A program made the translations under genes and the position numbers. Under the pieces are notes generated by a model. That model ran no database searches, was not told the origin of the DNA, and worked only from the letters and a program-made list of their open reading frames with translations. A stretch of DNA of 64,000 nt from JANXUR01 sp038229415. Lineage in GTDB: Bacteria > Acidobacteriota > Terriglobia > Terriglobales > Acidobacteriaceae. Location: contig JBBROM010000010.1 of NCBI GenBank assembly GCA_038229415.1, positions 87,843-151,842 of the forward strand, written 5' to 3'. Positions 59,690 to 64,000 of the stretch are shown here, piece after piece (position 1 is the first letter of the stretch; each line of letters begins with the position of its first letter).

Positions 59690-62600
59690 ATGAGATACCA
59701 TTGCAATACTGCCGCTCGCGATCTAAGATGGGCGCCATTCGTTGTCTACAGTCTCACCTTTCTGTGTCTGCTTCTTGCGGCGCAGGAGGCAAAGGCGCAA
59801 TCCTTACAGACCTTGCCAGGATGTGGGGGAACCACCTTTCAGGCCGACTTCTCAAAGGTCGAGACCACCATAACGGGGGGCTGGTATCTGACATTCCCTC
59901 TTTGCGATCACAGTGACACAGATACCATCATCAACACCGTGATGGATCACTATTCTCCTTCCCGATGGTATGACAAGGATAAGACTACTGTTCCCTTCTC
60001 GGGAGAAGCTGCGAGCAAGATATGGGGGTACTCCACAAAGACCACGCCGTACGACTGCACCGACCTTTACCAAAACAGTAGCGCAACACCATTTTCGCTC
60101 GGCGGACGGTATAGTGGAGTCAGCTCCTGCGCCGACAAAGGCCTTGCCTCTTCATATTTTTTGAGCTATGACGGTCATCCGGGATTTGACTTCAACGTCG
60201 CCTCCGGGGGAGAGCTCCGCGCTACCGCCGACGGCGATCTGATCGTCCCAGCTACCGACCTCGTTAACTGCCCTCGAGGTAGCTGCGGGCCAAACAATGT
60301 TTCTCCGGGCCAATGCTTTAACACGTTCTATATAGACCATCATAACGGGTATACGAGCTGGTATCTCCACGCCCTCGACCACAATACGCCGGGCCCCGTC
60401 AAACGGGGGCAGCTTATCGGGCACTCAGGCAAAACCGACTGCATCAGCGCCATCGGCGCTCACCTGCACTACGAGCTCCGACTAGGCACCGACACTCCAA
60501 TCGACCCCTTCGGCTGGCAAGGGGGGCCGACCACCCTCCAGGACACGCAAACGCTCGGCGTCGGCGACCCATACATATACTCAGACCCCTCAGCACCAAA
60601 GAGTACTCAGATCAACTGGGCGCATCTTGGCGCGTACTTGTGGACATCGAGTGGCACAAGATGGGACTTTACCTTGATCGGCAACTCACTTGGATGGACC
60701 CCCATTAACGTCGAGAACTTCAGCATCCAGAACGGCGCAATCAATCTCGACCCGGCTGCGAAAGACCCACAGCTCATCGGCCCACCACTCAATAACGTCA
60801 ATGCGGCTGACTTCCAAAGCATCGAAGTATCGATTGCAAGCGGCGGCCCAAATGGGCTCGCGAGCATCTATTTCACCACTGAAGCGGATCCAGTTTTTTC
60901 TGACTCGAAGCATGTCGACTGCCAGTTGACAACCGACGGAAGCTTTCACGTTTATCGTTTTCCCATGAAAACAAACTCCTACTGGCAGGGCACCATCAGC
61001 AGGCTGCGGCTTGACCCCGCTGGTACTGGCGTGATGGGGTCATCTTCGGATACCGTCGCGATTCAGCACATATACCTATCACCATCACCTGCAACGTCCA
61101 ATTGCTCCTCTCCTTCAACTGAGGGCTCTCCCTTGATTCCCTTTCTTACGCCTAGCAACCAATCCGTTCCGGCCGGAGGCGCCGCCGCTTTTAATGTTAA
61201 TGTCCAAAGCGGCGACCTCTCGTCACACGCGATCACGGTCAGCGTTAGCGGACTTCCTCCTAGTTCAAGCTCCTCCATAGACCCGCCGCTGTCTGTCACT
61301 GGCGTGACCTCCTCCCTCACCGTTCGAACGCAAACGTCGACCCCGCCGGGGACGTACCACGTTCAAGTTTCCGCATCAACGGGCGGCACCGCAGCGACGA
61401 CAGGCGCCGACTTGCAGGTTCTGCCAAGCGTGTCGTCGCCGTGCGGAGGCTTCAGTGGCGTCAAGCAGCCTATCTGGCTCGCCGAAGACGGTGTTACGCT
61501 TTTCGTCGGTTCGCAAGGACAGTTCAGCGCGATTAAGGAAGCGTCTGGCTCCATTTCATCAGCCACCTTTGGCCCCTACCCGGGGTCGTACTCCGGCAGA
61601 CCAGTGATCTCAGGCGGTGTGGTTTACGTTCCCTTGTGGAACCTCGGCGACGTAGGGCAAGTCGCGATGGTTGATGAGAATAGCTATGCGATCAAGGGTT
61701 ATATTCAGGTGCAAGGGCAACCATGGGCGACCGCTGCAAATAATGGCAAGATCTATGTCGCGCACAATCTTGTTTTCAACGATGGTAGCCCCTCCACGGT
61801 AGAGGTAATCGATAGTGGAACGGCGAAAGTGGTAGCACAAATTCCCGTCGGCATCGGCGCGGTGTATATTACAATCGATCCTGCTACCGCCCGGGGATAT
61901 GTCGCAAATAGTAGTAGTATGAGTATTTCTATTATTGATCTGTCGCAGAATGTAGTGGTGCAAACGGTGCCCCTTGACATTGCGCCAAACGCACTGATGA
62001 TCTTTAACTCGCAACTTCTGGTCGTAGGGAATGTATTTCAAGCTCAATCGGGCATGCTTTTGGAACTCGATCCGGTCACCGGCCGCGAACTTCGGAGGCT
62101 GGCTATCGGGCGTGATCCCGCCGACATCGCAACATTCGGAGGCGTCGTATTAGTTTCAGATCAGAGCGACTATAACGTTGTCGTCATCGACCCCGGAACA
62201 CTAAGCATAGTCAAGACTGTTGCCACGGGAAGTGCACCAACGGGGCTGGTCGTCGATCAGTCTACACAGACTGGCTTCGTCGCAAACCAAGGCGACATGA
62301 GCATGTCTCTGTTGTGTCGGTCCGCAATAACGCCAGTGCCAGCGGCATTGATCCTTGATCCATCCACTATTCAGGCTGGTGCTTTAGCAAGTGCCACGAT
62401 GGCGCTCAGCGGGCCTGCGGATCCCGATAGCGTCGCGACGCTGCAGGCGTCAGGAGGCGGCGTCGCTCCTCCCAACACCGTCTCTGCTATTGGCCTATAT
62501 CCTAAGAGATTAGCCTCGTCGGCGTCGAACTTGACGCTAGATCAATCTCTCACAGCCGGGGTCGGTTCAGCCGTCTTCGCATTGCGGACGCAGCCGTCAG

Positions 62601-63469
62601 CGACGAATCAGGTGGTTGACATCTCCGGCACTTACAACGGCACGAGTGTCAGCGGATCGTTGACGATCACCCCTGGGGCGGTGGCGTCGGTTGAACCGGG
62701 CAGCTTGCAATTTGCACCGCAACTAATCAACTCGAACAGTGCAGTACAAACCATCACAGTTGGGAATCATGGCGCGCCCCTAACGGTAACGTCGGTCTCG
62801 CTCGGCGGCGACTTTGCTGCGATCAACCATTGCGCGTCGCCAGTTCCCGACGGAGCCTCATGCACCATAGATGTAACGTATAGCCCCAAGACCGTGGGCG
62901 TCGCGACGATATCTGGCCTCTTGATCGACACTTCGTACGATAGCCCACAGCAACTGATCGCGTCTGGAGTGGGTGCGGATCTTCAACTTGGCCCTGCTGT
63001 GGGTAGTTCCCTTACTCAAACTGTGATAGCGGGAGCATCCGCGTCCTATGATCTGTCCTTGATTCCTGTTGGCGGTTTCAATGACAGCGTGGCTCTCAGT
63101 TGTTCGGGAGCTCCTTCGACGACAATCTGCTCGGTATCACCTGGTTCGATTTCGCTCGACGGAATCAATCCTGCTTCCGTCAGCGTGAAAGTGACGACTG
63201 TGACTCGATCAGCACACCTAGAGGTACCGCGAATTCTGTTGCTTGCATTCGCCTCTCTTGGGCTTCCGCTGATTTGGAAAAAGCGTACTCATTTCTTATC
63301 GTTAGGCGTGGTGGCAATATTTCTGGTGCTCACGTTGTCGTGTGGAGGCGGAACAGCTTCGCCTCCATCTCCAAGTGGAACCACGGCAGGAACCTATACC
63401 CTAAACTTGACAGCCTCAGCTTCACGGGGGGGCTCTCGAACGACAGCCTTAACTCTCGTAGTGAAGTAG
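59690..63469 (+). CDS. Secreted M23-peptidase/beta-propeller/HYDIN multidomain protein
   Basis: A 1259-residue exported protein. ATG 59690 has GGAG eight bases upstream; signal helix VVYSLTFLCLLLAAQEAKAQ. Residues 155-265 form an M23 peptidase: YDGHPGFDFNVASGG (H163, D167), and GAHLHYELRLG (H258, H260), so metal ligands are present. Next come an Ig-like domain (SNQSVPAGGAAAFNVNVQSG), a YncE/NHL-type propeller (GKIYVAHNL, EVIDSGTAKVVAQIPVGIGA, SIIDLSQNVVVQ, VIDPGTLSIVKTVATGSAPT), and an ASH/HYDIN domain (VEPGSLQFAPQLINSNSAVQ). Near residue 1175 a hydrophobic helix and the sequence VLTLSCGGGTASP interrupt the last Ig-like domain, which ends GTYTLNLTASASRGG. It probably cuts cell-wall cross-links or acts at the surface. 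Confidence 0.82.
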   Translation: MRYHCNTAARDLRWAPFVVYSLTFLCLLLAAQEAKAQSLQTLPGCGGTTFQADFSKVETTITGGWYLTFPLCDHSDTDTIINTVMDHYSPSRWYDKDKTTVPFSGEAASKIWGYSTKTTPYDCTDLYQNSSATPFSLGGRYSGVSSCADKGLASSYFLSYDGHPGFDFNVASGGELRATADGDLIVPATDLVNCPRGSCGPNNVSPGQCFNTFYIDHHNGYTSWYLHALDHNTPGPVKRGQLIGHSGKTDCISAIGAHLHYELRLGTDTPIDPFGWQGGPTTLQDTQTLGVGDPYIYSDPSAPKSTQINWAHLGAYLWTSSGTRWDFTLIGNSLGWTPINVENFSIQNGAINLDPAAKDPQLIGPPLNNVNAADFQSIEVSIASGGPNGLASIYFTTEADPVFSDSKHVDCQLTTDGSFHVYRFPMKTNSYWQGTISRLRLDPAGTGVMGSSSDTVAIQHIYLSPSPATSNCSSPSTEGSPLIPFLTPSNQSVPAGGAAAFNVNVQSGDLSSHAITVSVSGLPPSSSSSIDPPLSVTGVTSSLTVRTQTSTPPGTYHVQVSASTGGTAATTGADLQVLPSVSSPCGGFSGVKQPIWLAEDGVTLFVGSQGQFSAIKEASGSISSATFGPYPGSYSGRPVISGGVVYVPLWNLGDVGQVAMVDENSYAIKGYIQVQGQPWATAANNGKIYVAHNLVFNDGSPSTVEVIDSGTAKVVAQIPVGIGAVYITIDPATARGYVANSSSMSISIIDLSQNVVVQTVPLDIAPNALMIFNSQLLVVGNVFQAQSGMLLELDPVTGRELRRLAIGRDPADIATFGGVVLVSDQSDYNVVVIDPGTLSIVKTVATGSAPTGLVVDQSTQTGFVANQGDMSMSLLCRSAITPVPAALILDPSTIQAGALASATMALSGPADPDSVATLQASGGGVAPPNTVSAIGLYPKRLASSASNLTLDQSLTAGVGSAVFALRTQPSATNQVVDISGTYNGTSVSGSLTITPGAVASVEPGSLQFAPQLINSNSAVQTITVGNHGAPLTVTSVSLGGDFAAINHCASPVPDGASCTIDVTYSPKTVGVATISGLLIDTSYDSPQQLIASGVGADLQLGPAVGSSLTQTVIAGASASYDLSLIPVGGFNDSVALSCSGAPSTTICSVSPGSISLDGINPASVSVKVTTVTRSAHLEVPRILLLAFASLGLPLIWKKRTHFLSLGVVAIFLVLTLSCGGGTASPPSPSGTTAGTYTLNLTASASRGGSRTTALTLVVK

Positions 63470-63480
63470 AGGAGCCCGAG

Positions 63481-63873
63481 ATGGCATGGAGGACTTGGGG
63501 GCATTTTCAAGTTGAGCCCGAACCTCAACGGGAGTTGGGCATTTACGCACCTGTACGACGGAGCCGGAACCCCAGGAGTTCCTTTGGGCCCTCTGTTGAT
63601 GGATGTCCAGGGTGATCTTTATGGTACCAACGGCCTCGGGCGGCATCTCAAGTCTCGGCTCCGTCTTCGAATCGACTCCGATCGCAGGGGGAACATACGT
63701 ATACAACCTCGTCTACTCGTTTCAACGGGGATCCACCGACGCTGCAGGGGAATCTCTTCGGAACGACATCCGGAGGTGGATCGTGCTCCAACGGGTGCGG
63801 AACTGTGTTTAAGATTGCATTTTGGAATCGCCGGAATGGAGCGACTGTCGTCCTGCAACTGGAGTGCCCGGCT
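63481..63873 (+). pseudogene. GloVer-repeat secreted protein, decayed by frameshifts
   Basis: Three frames in turn encode pieces of a GloVer-type repeat protein: GGIFKLSPNLNGSWAFTHLY then LGPLLMDVQGDLYGT (from 63500), then TASGGISSLGSVFESTPIAG and YVYNLVYSF (63640-63720), then FGTTSGGGSCSNGCGTVFKI (63750-63810). At least two frameshifts are needed to join them, and no start is visible. The right end runs into an IS3-family element at about 63874. A recognisable but broken copy of an acidobacterial secreted repeat protein. Confidence 0.65.
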
Positions 63874-64000
63874 TGAACTGTGCCAGTGGAGAAGAGAGAC
63901 ACTGGACAAGGAGAGCGTATGGGACGAGGCAAGAAGTACCAACCTGAGCAGGTTGTAAATCTGCTGCGGCAGATCGAAGTGGCTGTAGCAAACGGGAAGA
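63874..64000 (+). mobile_element. IS3-family insertion sequence, left end
   Basis: TGAACTGTGCCAGTGG at 63874 is a plausible left inverted-repeat end, followed by a transposase gene start. The element continues beyond the window; the right end is not visible. It interrupts the GloVer pseudogene. Confidence 0.6.
63919..64000 (+). CDS. IS3-family transposase OrfA, N-terminus (cut by window edge)
   Basis: ATG 63919, with AAGGAGAG nearby, begins MGRGKKYQPEQVVNLLRQIE followed by VAVANGK, the typical N-terminal helix-turn-helix of IS3-family OrfA proteins. Only 27 residues are in the window. Confidence 0.8.
   Translation, partial: MGRGKKYQPEQVVNLLRQIEVAVANGK

Overview
The window looks like chromosome of an Acidobacteriota bacterium, probably a soil Terriglobia (Koribacter-like) lineage. 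It is moderately GC-rich, uses GTG/TTG starts often, and carries many secreted proteins typical of that phylum: HYDIN/ASH-type domains, GloVer repeats, LolA-like lipoprotein-carrier folds, a P460-type cytochrome and a reaction-centre-type cytochrome c. This is inference from protein style; there is no rRNA in the window.

Left part (1-14 kb), mostly minus strand: a GT4 glycosyltransferase cut by the edge, glyA, an alpha/beta hydrolase, alr, a TonB-family protein, Skp/OmpH, BamA and a molybdopterin oxidoreductase, then a plus-strand HigBA-like toxin-antitoxin pair, then frr and pyrH. At 14.0-23.2 kb an accessory block separates pyrH-frr from rplM-rpsI-rpsB-tsf (23.3-26.1 kb), which in many bacteria form one translation cluster. 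The block holds a cytosine-5 methyltransferase with a frameshifted restriction endonuclease, a truncated ICMT-like gene, a Tat-exported nitroreductase with a DUF6544-like protein and a frameshifted small membrane protein, a Kelch-type secreted protein, a TPR protein and a cytochrome P460. Dispersed hairpin repeats are concentrated here.

Middle (26-56 kb): a DinB/cytochrome c pair, a HyuB-type subunit, a 29-residue Lys/Ala-rich protein with its own strong promoter, a MerR regulator, a secreted SGNH-like protein, tRNA-Pro(GGG), RNase R, bactofilin and MurJ (cell-shape and envelope functions), an exported amidohydrolase divergent from a class III aminotransferase across an unusually palindromic spacer, hemE-hemG, two GT4 enzymes with a membrane protein and a PHP hydrolase (probably glycolipid or glycan synthesis), LolA-like and AIM24 proteins, two FtsX/MacB-type permeases, a two-repeat secreted protein, a zinc alcohol dehydrogenase and an FAH-family hydrolase that is frameshifted in a C7 run.

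Right end (56.1-64 kb): a 3' fragment of tRNA-Ser(TGA), broken at its anticodon loop, marks the edge of what looks like an integrated island. It holds one unrecognised gene between imperfect 22/23-bp direct repeats, an unrecognised gene paired with an Mrr-like nuclease that has an extra N-terminal domain (a candidate defence pair), a 1259-residue secreted M23/beta-propeller protein, a decayed GloVer gene and the start of an IS3-family element. This is the best place in the window to look for an undescribed system. Several frameshifts fall in or beside short homopolymers, so some may be sequencing errors and should be checked against reads.
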